Assembly: GCA_964543525.1 (NCBI GenBank)
Contig: CAZIYW010000089.1
Coordinates: 1 to 21,400 of the forward strand
Length of the DNA stretch: 21,400 bases
Reading direction: 5' to 3'
Source: CBDVBE01 sp964543525
Lineage (GTDB): Bacteria; Fibrobacterota; Chitinivibrionia; Chitinivibrionales; JANQEN01
Shown piece by piece: positions 14,508 through 21,400 of the stretch; position 1 is the first letter of the stretch, and each line of letters begins with the position of its first letter. The position numbers were made by a program, and so were the translations under genes. Below the pieces are notes generated by a model. That model saw nothing but the letters and a program-made list of their open reading frames with translations, was not told where the DNA came from and searched no databases.

Positions 14508-16256
14508 TTATTCAAAAGAAGGGAGTTTGTTTAACAGATCACCGACCATCTGTTTATTCACTCGTTTTATCCAGCGATTGATACCGTCAGATGTCTCAAT
14601 AGCGGAAAGATGTGAAACGCTTTCTGCAGCTTCGACAAAACTTATATTTGAAATAAGCTCCTTAATTATCGGAATATTTTTTGGAATAACACTGAAGCGG
14701 GTCAATCCCAGGCCAATGAGCAGTATTGTGTTAATAGGGTTACCCGCCATTTCCCCGCATATCGAAATAGAAATGCCGTTATCTTTTGATACGTCAATAG
14801 CGGTTTTAATGATCTTGAGAAATGCCGGTTCAATCGGATTATAGAGATAATTGACTTTTGGATTATTTCTGTCTGCCGCACTTAAATACTGAAGAAGATC
14901 ATTGGTGCCGATTGAGGCAAAATCTATCTCCTTCATAAATGTCTCCATTTCAAGGATGGCAAGCGGAACTTCAAAGAGGACTCCACTCTTTGGCGGATCC
15001 ATGCCGAGTTTCTCAGATACTTCTTTAATGATTTTTTTTGCATCAAGCCATTCCTGCAGGGTGGTAACCATGGGGAACATGACTTTATAGTTGCAGTTTT
15101 TTCCGGCCAGCATAATCGCCCGCAGCTGCTGCTCAAACAAATCCCGCCGTTCAAGAAGAATCCGTATTGCCCGCCATCCCATGAACGGATTAAATTCGAC
15201 TGGCATTTGAAAAAACTCGGGAATTTTATCACCGCCGATATCCATCATGCGAATAATACACTCTTTTTCTCCCAATCCTTCAAGGATGGAACGGTAAAAT
15301 TCAACCTGCTCTTCTTCCGAAGGAAATTCTTTTCTGTTTGACAGGAGGTATTCAGTTCGCACCAGGCCAACACCGTCGGCGCCTCTCTCCTCAGCATAGG
15401 GGACATCTGAAGGTATCGAGATATTGGCCATCACCTCAATATGCACACCGTCACGGGTATAGACCGGACGATTCCACTTTTTTATCAGTTCATCCGTTAC
15501 TATCTTCGTTACTTTTTCCTTTTTATGGAACCTGGTAACCACACTTTCGCTAGGTCGTATGTACACGGTTGCTTTATCAGCATCAACATACAACAGATCC
15601 CCCGGGTGGATGTGCTCAGCGATATTACGAATACCCGAGATAACCGGTATTGAATATGAACGTGCTAAAATGGCAGCATGAGAAGTTTTCCCACCACTCA
15701 TGCTAATAACGGCCTTTATTTTTGTAAAGTCATAATTAAGAATATCGGACGGGGTAAATGTCCTGAGAACAACAAGAACGATTGGATCGGTGAATGTTTT
15801 AATTCTTCCCTTGTCCTCATTTATATAACTGATTAGTTTCTCACAGATTTCAACCATATCACTGCTTCGTTCCTTGAAATAGGACGTACCGGCAGTATTA
15901 AATCGTTTTATAAAATCGTTTGAGACCAGGCGTATTGAAGTTTCAAGGTCAAAAAGTTTTGTGGTAATGGTCTCCACGACCTGACCGATAAAGGCGGGGT
16001 CATCAAGAATATGCTCGTAAATATTCAAAATAGAGCTGTCAAAAGTAGAGGTGCCTTCAAAACTCTTAACATACGAACGATAATCGGCTTTCGCCTTTTC
16101 ACGTATTTCATTAAAAAGCATGATATGGTCACCAACATCCTGCCGAGAAATGGACACTACCGATTCGTGCTGTACGGCTCTGCCGACAAAATAAGCCTTT
16201 CCCAGGCCCTTTCCTTCAACAATGGTAATGCCTGATAATTTTCTCTCTTTAGTCAT
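14508..16256 (-). CDS. ptsI: Phosphoenolpyruvate-protein phosphotransferase (PTS enzyme I)
   Basis: 582 residues, the usual enzyme I length. It takes phosphate from PEP on a histidine and passes it to HPr. Visible marks are the active-site His193 in SGGKTSHAAILAR, GLVRTEYLL (Arg300), NPFMGWRAIRI (Arg362), DFASIGTNDLLQYLSAADR and Cys500 in SICGEMAG. The first ~140 residues match the HPr-binding helical domain; no GAF or nitrogen-regulatory extension is present, so it is PtsI and not PtsP. The true start is the ATG that overlaps the glgP stop by eight bases (ATGACTAA, 16256-16249); longer versions of the frame would lie inside glgP. No HPr or enzyme II gene is in the window. Overlap with glgP points to translational coupling. 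Confidence 0.95.
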   Translation of the reverse strand: MTKERKLSGITIVEGKGLGKAYFVGRAVQHESVVSISRQDVGDHIMLFNEIREKAKADYRSYVKSFEGTSTFDSSILNIYEHILDDPAFIGQVVETITTKLFDLETSIRLVSNDFIKRFNTAGTSYFKERSSDMVEICEKLISYINEDKGRIKTFTDPIVLVVLRTFTPSDILNYDFTKIKAVISMSGGKTSHAAILARSYSIPVISGIRNIAEHIHPGDLLYVDADKATVYIRPSESVVTRFHKKEKVTKIVTDELIKKWNRPVYTRDGVHIEVMANISIPSDVPYAEERGADGVGLVRTEYLLSNRKEFPSEEEQVEFYRSILEGLGEKECIIRMMDIGGDKIPEFFQMPVEFNPFMGWRAIRILLERRDLFEQQLRAIMLAGKNCNYKVMFPMVTTLQEWLDAKKIIKEVSEKLGMDPPKSGVLFEVPLAILEMETFMKEIDFASIGTNDLLQYLSAADRNNPKVNYLYNPIEPAFLKIIKTAIDVSKDNGISISICGEMAGNPINTILLIGLGLTRFSVIPKNIPIIKELISNISFVEAAESVSHLSAIETSDGINRWIKRVNKQMVGDLLNKLPSFE

Positions 16257-18657
16257 AAGGTTCCACTTTCCAGATATTGCGAGCGTATTCACCAACAACC
16301 CGATCACCGGAAAACCATCCGGCGCGCGCAATAGTTACCAGTGATTTTGAAAGCCAAGCCTTCCGGTCCTTATATAACGTGTTAATATGCTCCTGCTTCT
16401 TACAATAATCATCGTAATCGTATAATACTAAATATGGGTCAGTATCCTTGAGAGAAGCAAGTAATGGATAAACTAAATTACTGTCCGGGAATGAGGGAAG
16501 GATTTCATCAAGAAAAGAAAAAATATTTATTAATTCCTCATGTGAATCGAGAATTTTTTCAGGAGAATACTTCTTCATCGAATTACGTTTTTTACTGTGA
16601 TGTCCAAAAAAGAAAATAGTTTCGGCTCCCAACTTTTCCACCATTTCTATGTTTGAACCACAGGGGCTGGCGATAGTATATGCGCCATTTAATGCGAACT
16701 TCATATTACTGGTTCCACTTGCTTCAAAACCGGGAGCGGAAAGTTGCTCCGACAGATCGGCTGCCGGGATAATCTTTTCTGCAAGCGAAATTCCGTAATT
16801 GGGAACGAAATGTACCTTCAATGCATTATTCGCCATGGGATCGCTGTTAATTACTTCAACGAGAATATTGATTAAATGAATAATTTGTTTTGCAAGAAAA
16901 TCGGACGGTGTGGCTTTCCCACCAAATATGTGTGTCCGTTGAACAACAGAGGTACTGCCGTTTTTAATTTTTAAATACTGACTTAACAGGTATAGTATAT
17001 GCAGCATCTGGCGTTTAAACGGATGTATCTTTTTACAATGCACATCGAAAAAAGTATCCGGATTAATAATAATATTATAGTGAGTGGCCAGAAATGTCTG
17101 CAATTGACGTTTCGCTGCATGTTTTATATCACCAAGGCGGGCTATGACCTCATATTCTTCTTTAAAGGATTCAAGTTTTTCAATTTCCCGATACTTCTTC
17201 GGCCATGCCGTGCCTATCAATTGAGTAATAAGACTTGCCAGTGGCTTATTGACACACAACAACCACCGGCGAAAGGCTATCCCGTTTGTAATATTTATAA
17301 TTTTTTTATGTATATACTCAGGGTACGGATTAAAAATGCGAGCCTTTAAAATTTCAGTATGGTCTTGTGAAACCCCGTTGACACTGAATGATCCCAGAAC
17401 CGCCATTTGTGCCATTCTGACCCATTGTAATTCAGCCTCTTCGATAATGGAGAGCTGTTTTAATTCAGTATCACTCAACTTTTTCTTTGCACGCACTTCT
17501 TTAAGATGCCACTCATTGATATCATAAATGATGCGGGTATGACGAGGGAGGATTTCCTGAATTATATATATCGGCCACTTCTCAAGATTATCGAATGAAA
17601 TGGCATGACTGGTATAGGCAAATATATTTCGGGTAATCCGCCAGGCTTCTTCCCACGACAACCCCTCAATATCAATTAAAATACGCATGAATTCAGGAAT
17701 AGCAATTGCACACTTACTGCCGTTCAGCTGGATCACTACCTTTTTATCAATCTTTCGTATATCGGTATTGTGCTGTTTATAGCGACGGATAATATCCAGT
17801 AATGAGGCGGATACAAAAAAATACTGCTGCTTGATCCGTATCTCAGTTGCCCGATGAATATCCTCATCCGGTATGAGATAGTTGGTAACTCTTCCCGATA
17901 AAAATTTTTCCTCACAGGCTCTCACATAATCACGATGATTTAAATAATCAGGTAAAAATTCTTCCGACGGCTGCGCGGACCATAACCGTAACGTATTAAC
18001 CGTATCGTTACTGTAACCGGGCACTGGATAATCATGCGGTACCGCAATAACATCATCAGCGGGAATCCATTGATACCTCTTTTTACCCCGCTTGTCTTTA
18101 CTCTGTGTGATACTACCGTTAAAACCAACCGTACAGGAATATTCAGGACGTTTAATCTCCCACGGATGCCCTTTGTGCAGCCAGTCATTGGGTTTTTCCA
18201 TCTGCATACCGTTATTCAATTCCTGACGGAAAACCGCATAATCATAATGCAGACCATATGCCATAGCCGGTATTCCCAGAGTCGACATCGAATCAAGCAG
18301 TGAAGCGGCTAACCTGCCAATACCCGCATTTCCCAACTCAAAATCATCTTCCTCATCATAGAGTTTTTCTAATGAAAATCCCAGATTCTCGGCAGCCTCT
18401 AACGCACTCTTCTCCAATCCCAAATTAATAATATTCTGCTTCAGACTCTTACCAAATACATACTCCATGGAAAGGTAATACACACGACGGACATTTTCTT
18501 CGTGATACTTTTTTTGTGTGGCAATCCATTTATCAACCATCTGGCTTCTGACCGCGTAGGACAAAGCCATATATTTATCATTTGACGTAGCTGTACTGTC
18601 GTCTTTGGACTGAATATACCGTAAATATCTATAGTAGAAGGAGGTGAGATTTTCCAT
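16249..18657 (-). CDS. glgP: Glycogen/alpha-glucan phosphorylase family protein, divergent active site
   Basis: 802 residues, full length for a glycogen phosphorylase (normally glucan + phosphate to glucose 1-phosphate, PLP cofactor). The fold is kept end to end: RVYYLSMEY near the start, PVPGYSNDTVNTLRLW, and the PLP lysine Lys653 in EASGTSNMKFALNGA. Several usually invariant stretches are changed. QLNDTHP is QLNGSKC (310-316), KRIHEYKRQ is KKIHPFKRQ (542-550, so the phosphate-binding arginine is lysine), GSHxVNG is GSFSVNG (422-428), TNGITPRRW is TNGIAFRRW, and the DGAN segment after the PLP lysine is CGSN (666-669). It may be a pseudo-enzyme or one with altered specificity. First gene of the unit with ptsI, overlapping it by 8 nt. 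The ribosome site is weak (GGAAAAAA). Confidence 0.92.
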   Translation of the reverse strand: MENLTSFYYRYLRYIQSKDDSTATSNDKYMALSYAVRSQMVDKWIATQKKYHEENVRRVYYLSMEYVFGKSLKQNIINLGLEKSALEAAENLGFSLEKLYDEEDDFELGNAGIGRLAASLLDSMSTLGIPAMAYGLHYDYAVFRQELNNGMQMEKPNDWLHKGHPWEIKRPEYSCTVGFNGSITQSKDKRGKKRYQWIPADDVIAVPHDYPVPGYSNDTVNTLRLWSAQPSEEFLPDYLNHRDYVRACEEKFLSGRVTNYLIPDEDIHRATEIRIKQQYFFVSASLLDIIRRYKQHNTDIRKIDKKVVIQLNGSKCAIAIPEFMRILIDIEGLSWEEAWRITRNIFAYTSHAISFDNLEKWPIYIIQEILPRHTRIIYDINEWHLKEVRAKKKLSDTELKQLSIIEEAELQWVRMAQMAVLGSFSVNGVSQDHTEILKARIFNPYPEYIHKKIINITNGIAFRRWLLCVNKPLASLITQLIGTAWPKKYREIEKLESFKEEYEVIARLGDIKHAAKRQLQTFLATHYNIIINPDTFFDVHCKKIHPFKRQMLHILYLLSQYLKIKNGSTSVVQRTHIFGGKATPSDFLAKQIIHLINILVEVINSDPMANNALKVHFVPNYGISLAEKIIPAADLSEQLSAPGFEASGTSNMKFALNGAYTIASPCGSNIEMVEKLGAETIFFFGHHSKKRNSMKKYSPEKILDSHEELINIFSFLDEILPSFPDSNLVYPLLASLKDTDPYLVLYDYDDYCKKQEHINTLYKDRKAWLSKSLVTIARAGWFSGDRVVGEYARNIWKVEPYD

Positions 18658-18892
18658 TTTTTTCCGACAGGTTTTTTATCCTTTTAAATGTCCATAATTT
18701 TATATAATAATAAAGTACTTTATTTAACCGGTTTCTTATACAGAAAAATACTATTTAATGCAATTTCGGACACATAGTATATAAAATGAGTTTTTTTAGC
18801 CAAGAGAATGACAGTACGCTTTTCTTTATATCACTATTCTCTACTTGTGTTTTATCGGAAAGAGCTATTATTTTATAGACCACCTTACTCAC

Positions 18893-18982
18893 GGAGGGGT
18901 GGCCGAGCGGCTTAAGGCAACGGTTTGCTAAACCGTCGTAGGGGCAACTCTACCGGAGGTTCAAATCCTCTCCCCTCCGCCA
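18893..18982 (+). tRNA. tRNA-Ser (anticodon GCU)
   Basis: A complete 90-nt type II tRNA. The acceptor stem GGAGGGG pairs with CCCCTCC, with discriminator G and encoded CCA (18980-18982). The anticodon GCT (18927-18929) sits in the loop of CGGTTTGCTAAACCG. The long variable arm GTAGGG-GCAA-CTCTAC and the TTCAAAT T-loop are typical of serine tRNAs. It reads AGC and AGU codons. The 235 bp upstream are AT-rich and hold a palindrome AAAGTACTTT but no gene. The 267 bp after it hold a weak hairpin (CACTGCT...GGTAGTG, near 19003-19024) and no gene. Confidence 0.97.
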
Positions 18983-19190
18983 TTAAGAATTAAATCTGAA
19001 CCTACACTGCTCCGCTCCCGGTAGTGCAGTACATTTCTATTTACTCTCCTGAATATACCGTATACCTACAACCTTTTTTCTCATGTTCCTGATTTATTAA
19101 ATAATAATCTGTTATATCATTTACTTTCTTAAGACGTACATGATTTTAAATGAATCTCCGATAACTGGACGATGAGTGATGAGAGTTCAA

Positions 19191-19207
19191 TTGTACTATT
19201 AGTACAA
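19191..19207. promoter_or_regulatory. Palindrome downstream of the STAS gene
   Basis: TTGTACT-ATT-AGTACAA is a perfect 7-bp dyad with a 3-bp spacer. A TATAAT (19222-19227) lies 15 bp further on the plus strand. This may be an operator with a promoter running antisense into the STAS gene, or part of the end of that gene's transcript; no U-run follows on the minus strand. Role uncertain. Confidence 0.3.
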
Positions 19208-19249
19208 AGGTATGGTCAAGGTATAATACAGACTGTTTACTATTCAACG

Positions 19250-19594
19250 CTATCGAATATCCTGAAGGTAGGTAACAACTTTAAATACATTTACCAGTCG
19301 GGTTAAATCAAATAGACGGGTAATGTATGCATTTGGATTAGGATTTTTATTGAGGAGAATTAATTCCCGTCCCGCTTTCTGCATGCATGTGTGATAATAC
19401 ACAATAACTCCGAGACCATAGCTGTCCAGAAACTCAGTTTCAGAAATATCAACAATTATTCTATCAACACTCTTTTTCAGGAACAGAGATTCCATTTTTC
19501 TTTTAAATTTTCTTGATTCGACAGCAATTATACGGCCCGAGAGCTTTATAACAGGGATTTCTCCGTATTTACTCATTTTAATGCCTGATCGCAT
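19250..19594 (-). CDS. STAS-domain protein (anti-sigma factor antagonist-like)
   Basis: 114 residues forming a single STAS domain: IPVIKLSGRIIAVESRKF, then VDRIIVDISETEFLDSYGLGVIVYY (start of the key loop at Asp57), and a C-terminal helix ITRLFDLTRLVNVFKV. Proteins of this kind (SpoIIAA, RsbV) bind anti-sigma kinases in their unphosphorylated form. The serine that is normally phosphorylated (second S of DSSGLG) is tyrosine here (DSYGLG, Tyr59), though Ser58 precedes it. The ATG at 19594 is chosen because AGGAG lies nine bases before it. A longer reading from a TTG at 19678 lacks a ribosome site. No kinase, phosphatase or sigma factor gene is adjacent, so the partner is unknown. Confidence 0.82.
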   Translation of the reverse strand: MRSGIKMSKYGEIPVIKLSGRIIAVESRKFKRKMESLFLKKSVDRIIVDISETEFLDSYGLGVIVYYHTCMQKAGRELILLNKNPNPNAYITRLFDLTRLVNVFKVVTYLQDIR

Positions 19595-19766
19595 AACATT
19601 AATCTCCTGATCCGGTACCGTAATTCTACTCTCATGTCCACTAAAATTGTATGGCGTCTCGCTACAGTTATGAAACAATAAAATAGTAAAATAATATTTG
19701 TCGGTGAGACTAATTTTATATCGAGTCAGCTAAAATGGTATATTTTCTATAAAAGGTGTACAATAA

Positions 19767-19865
19767 TAGACTTGTTGCATAATTAAAATTAACATGAAAA
19801 ATATGCTGTTTATACTTAAAAAAAGGCACTTTTTAATCCTAAAAACAAATTATGCAACAACTCTA
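19767..19865. mobile_element. 99-bp MITE-like element with 18-bp terminal inverted repeats
   Basis: The ends TAGACTTGTTGCATAATT (19767-19784) and AATTATGCAACAACTCTA (19848-19865) are inverted repeats with 17 of 18 matches. The element is flanked on both sides by ATAA (19763-19766 and 19866-19869), a likely 4-bp target duplication. The centre has a second hairpin, TTAAAAA (19816-19822) with TTTTTAA (19830-19836). There is no room for a transposase, so it would be mobilised in trans. The ends recall those of IS5-like elements, but that is from memory. It lies 33 bp before the rsmE start. The stretch 19595-19762 is AT-rich and shows no other feature. Confidence 0.7.
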
Positions 19866-19898
19866 ATAATTTCAAACACGAGTCGTGCAGAAAGCATT

Positions 19899-20621
19899 AT
19901 GAACCTCATCCTTCTTTTCCCGTCAGATTTCACGGAAAATCAAAACAGCGTTGCGCTCTCGGGGCGTCGATTCAGATATATACGCACGTTTCATCGCGCC
20001 AAACCGGGGGATACGGTTAAGGTCGGTCTTATTAATGGAAATAGGGGAACAGGGAGAATAAAAGAGATTTCCGACAATAGGGTAACAATAGATGTTACGT
20101 TAACCTCGCCGCCGCCCCCACCATTGCCGGTGACTGCGATTATTGCATTACCGCGTCCTAAAACAGTGAAAAAGATACTTCACTGCGCGACAGCGCTGGG
20201 TATCAAGCGGATTTTCTTTATCCGCACATGGCGTGTTGAAAAAAGTTACTGGCAGAGCCCGGTTCTTAAAAAGGATTCCATTACCCACGAATGCATTTTA
20301 GGATTAGAACAGGCAGGTGACACGGTTATGCCGACCGTTGAATTCAGGGAGTTGTTCAAACCTTTTATTGAAGATGAAATTCCCCTACTTATCCAAAACT
20401 CAAAAGCAATCGTCTTTCATCCCAAAGCCGGAAAGACACTCACGCACGTGAAAAACAGAAAACAGGTTACGATTGCCCTGGGACCTGAGGGCGGGTTTAT
20501 CGATTATGAAATTGACCAGCTTGTTCAGCGGGGTTTTACCCCGGTCACCTTGGGCAGTCGGATCCAGAAGGTTGAATATGTCCTGCCGTACAGTATCGGC
20601 AAAATTTTTTCGAGATACTAA
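19899..20621 (+). CDS. rsmE: 16S rRNA (uracil-1498-N3)-methyltransferase RsmE
   Basis: 240 residues, the usual RsmE size. It methylates N3 of U1498 in 16S rRNA using S-adenosylmethionine. An N-terminal PUA-like domain (ALSGRRFRYIRTFHRAKPGDTV) is followed by a SPOUT methyltransferase fold with the knot motif IALGPEGGFIDYEIDQL and LGSRIQKVEYVLPYS at the end. The usual ending RILRTETA is altered (RIQKVEYV), keeping the glutamate. A run of five prolines (residues about 68-72) is unusual and would need EF-P for smooth translation. The ATG at 19899 is chosen because homology starts there. An earlier ATG at 19794 lies inside the MITE-like element and lacks a ribosome site. The stop overlaps that of the convergent pseudouridine synthase by four bases. 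Confidence 0.92.
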   Translation: MNLILLFPSDFTENQNSVALSGRRFRYIRTFHRAKPGDTVKVGLINGNRGTGRIKEISDNRVTIDVTLTSPPPPPLPVTAIIALPRPKTVKKILHCATALGIKRIFFIRTWRVEKSYWQSPVLKKDSITHECILGLEQAGDTVMPTVEFRELFKPFIEDEIPLLIQNSKAIVFHPKAGKTLTHVKNRKQVTIALGPEGGFIDYEIDQLVQRGFTPVTLGSRIQKVEYVLPYSIGKIFSRY

Positions 20622-21352
20622 AATCCTTTACTTTTAAGTGCTTTGATCTCCCGCTCAGATAGATGACGCCAGGCACCTCTCTTTAAACCTCGCAGTTTGA
20701 TCACACAGAACTGTGTCCTTTTTAATCTGAGGACCGTATACCCGCACGCTTCAAACATACGACGGACTTGTCTGTTCTTTCCTTCATACAGATCCAGTTC
20801 ATACCGGTATATCTCCCGGTTGGTTGTACCGGACACTTCACGCACCGCACCGGCATGCAGCAACTGACCTTTTGAAAGAATACCGGTCGTAACCATCCGC
20901 CCGGCATCTTTTCCTTCTAACTTTCTGTCAATTTGTACCCGGTATACTTTCTTGATATGAAACCGCGGATGTGTCAACGCATGAATTAATTCACCGTCAT
21001 TGGTCAATAACAGAAGTCCCTCGGAATTCCTGTCCAGCCGCCCGATATACTTGAGATGATCCGCATTAAAACCATTTCTCTTCAGCGCATCATAGATGGT
21101 TTCCCTGCCCCGGGGGTCCCTTCCGGTAACAAGAGATCCACGTGACTTATGATAGGCTATATACTCGCGTTTTTTAATTTCCTGCAGTATCCTTCTTCCG
21201 GCATACTCTATTCTATCGGTAACCGGATCAATTGTAACACCCAATTTTGCCGTCTTTTCACCGTTTAGCAGGATCTTTCCGGCCTTTATCAATCTATCAC
21301 ACGCTCTCCGGGACCCGAGGCCACACTGGGCAAGATAGCGATTTAATCGAAT
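20618..21352 (-). CDS. RluB/RsuA-family rRNA pseudouridine synthase
   Basis: About 244 residues if read from the ATT at 21352. An S4 RNA-binding domain (IRLNRYLAQCGLGSRRACDR, then LIKAGKILLNGE) is followed by the synthase domain with the catalytic Asp in YIGRLDRNSEGLLLLTNDGE and the family ending GKNRQVRRMFEACGY. It isomerises a specific uridine in rRNA; RluB (23S U2605) is the nearest type, but RsuA or RluE/F cannot be excluded. A TTG at 21292 would cut the S4 domain and is rejected. Upstream in frame no ATG, GTG or TTG exists before the window edge; the ATT is at the usual N-terminus. It overlaps the end of the upstream gene by ten bases. Confidence 0.9.
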   Translation of the reverse strand: MRLNRYLAQCGLGSRRACDRLIKAGKILLNGEKTAKLGVTIDPVTDRIEYAGRRILQEIKKREYIAYHKSRGSLVTGRDPRGRETIYDALKRNGFNADHLKYIGRLDRNSEGLLLLTNDGELIHALTHPRFHIKKVYRVQIDRKLEGKDAGRMVTTGILSKGQLLHAGAVREVSGTTNREIYRYELDLYEGKNRQVRRMFEACGYTVLRLKRTQFCVIKLRGLKRGAWRHLSEREIKALKSKGF

Positions 21353-21400
21353 TCGCCGTGAATCACATTGTAGGCACCGCGTTCGTCGGGCTTCGCCTCG
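21343..21400 (-). CDS. C-terminal end of an upstream gene (partial at window edge)
   Basis: In another frame of the minus strand the last 19 codons read EAKPDERGAYNVIHGEFD-like sequence and end at TAA (21345-21343), ten bases inside the start of the pseudouridine synthase. Such an overlap is typical of an operon pair. In many bacteria the gene before rluB is scpB, but these few residues do not allow a name. Confidence 0.45.
   Translation of the reverse strand, partial: EAKPDERGAYNVIHGEFD

Noticed and set aside
14257..16331. Longer ptsI reading from 16331
   Set aside because: The extra N-terminal residues are the antisense-free overlap with glgP; enzyme I homology begins at MTKERKLSG, whose ATG overlaps the glgP stop.
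1..21400. CRISPR array, rRNA genes, prophage or complete insertion sequence
   Set aside because: No regularly spaced repeats, rRNA sequence, phage genes or intact transposase were seen.

Overview
The window reads as a chromosomal segment of a Gram-negative, probably anaerobic or fermentative bacterium of moderate GC content. Evidence: an electron-bifurcating NADH-dependent ferredoxin:NADP+ oxidoreductase pair (nfnA/nfnB), NADP-type glutamate dehydrogenase, glycogen phosphorylase with PTS enzyme I, a TonB/AgmX-like C-terminal domain, and an AspRS with features of the non-discriminating type. I lean toward a Fibrobacterota/Chitinivibrionia-like or deltaproteobacterium-like lineage, but the phylum cannot be fixed from sequence reading alone.

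Layout. 1-721: decayed mobile DNA, with an IS21 IstA N-terminal fragment, a large nested palindrome and a ~100-bp element bounded by inverted repeats. 722-3036 (minus): gdhA preceded by a gene for a GAF-ANTAR RNA-binding regulator. 3164-3505 (plus): panD, followed by a dispersed repeat. 3768-4976 (minus): lysC. 5093-5172: a structured intergenic stretch, then a MATE transporter (plus). 6884-9138 (minus): nfnA-nfnB. 9385-11151 (minus): aspS. 11485-13188 (plus): a PAS-GGDEF-EAL protein behind a perfect consensus sigma70 promoter. 13228-18657 (minus): glgP-ptsI, which overlap by 8 nt, then a membrane-anchored TonB/AgmX-like protein. 18893-18982: tRNA-Ser(GCU). 19250-19594 (minus): a STAS protein. 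19767-19865: a MITE-like element directly in front of rsmE (plus), which converges on an RluB/RsuA-type pseudouridine synthase (minus). The window ends in the C-terminus of one more minus-strand gene.

The most interesting system is in the 254-nt gdhA leader. Two adjacent hairpins, each with a 6-nt loop carrying A at position 1 and G at position 4 (AAAGGC and AACGAU), are separated by 3 nt. The 3' arm of the second is also part of the 5' arm of a terminator-like hairpin followed by a U-rich tract. This is the architecture of an ANTAR-responsive attenuator (the type known for EutV and NasR), and the gene immediately upstream encodes a GAF-ANTAR protein. The inferred circuit is that the GAF domain senses a signal, the ANTAR domain stabilises the double hairpin, the terminator is prevented, and glutamate dehydrogenase is expressed. 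Nfn, which makes NADPH from NADH and reduced ferredoxin, lies nearby and would supply the reductant for reductive amination.

A second point of interest is the full-length glycogen phosphorylase that keeps the PLP lysine but has replaced several residues near the active site that are normally invariant. It is translationally coupled to PTS enzyme I and may be a pseudo-enzyme or an altered-specificity phosphorylase.
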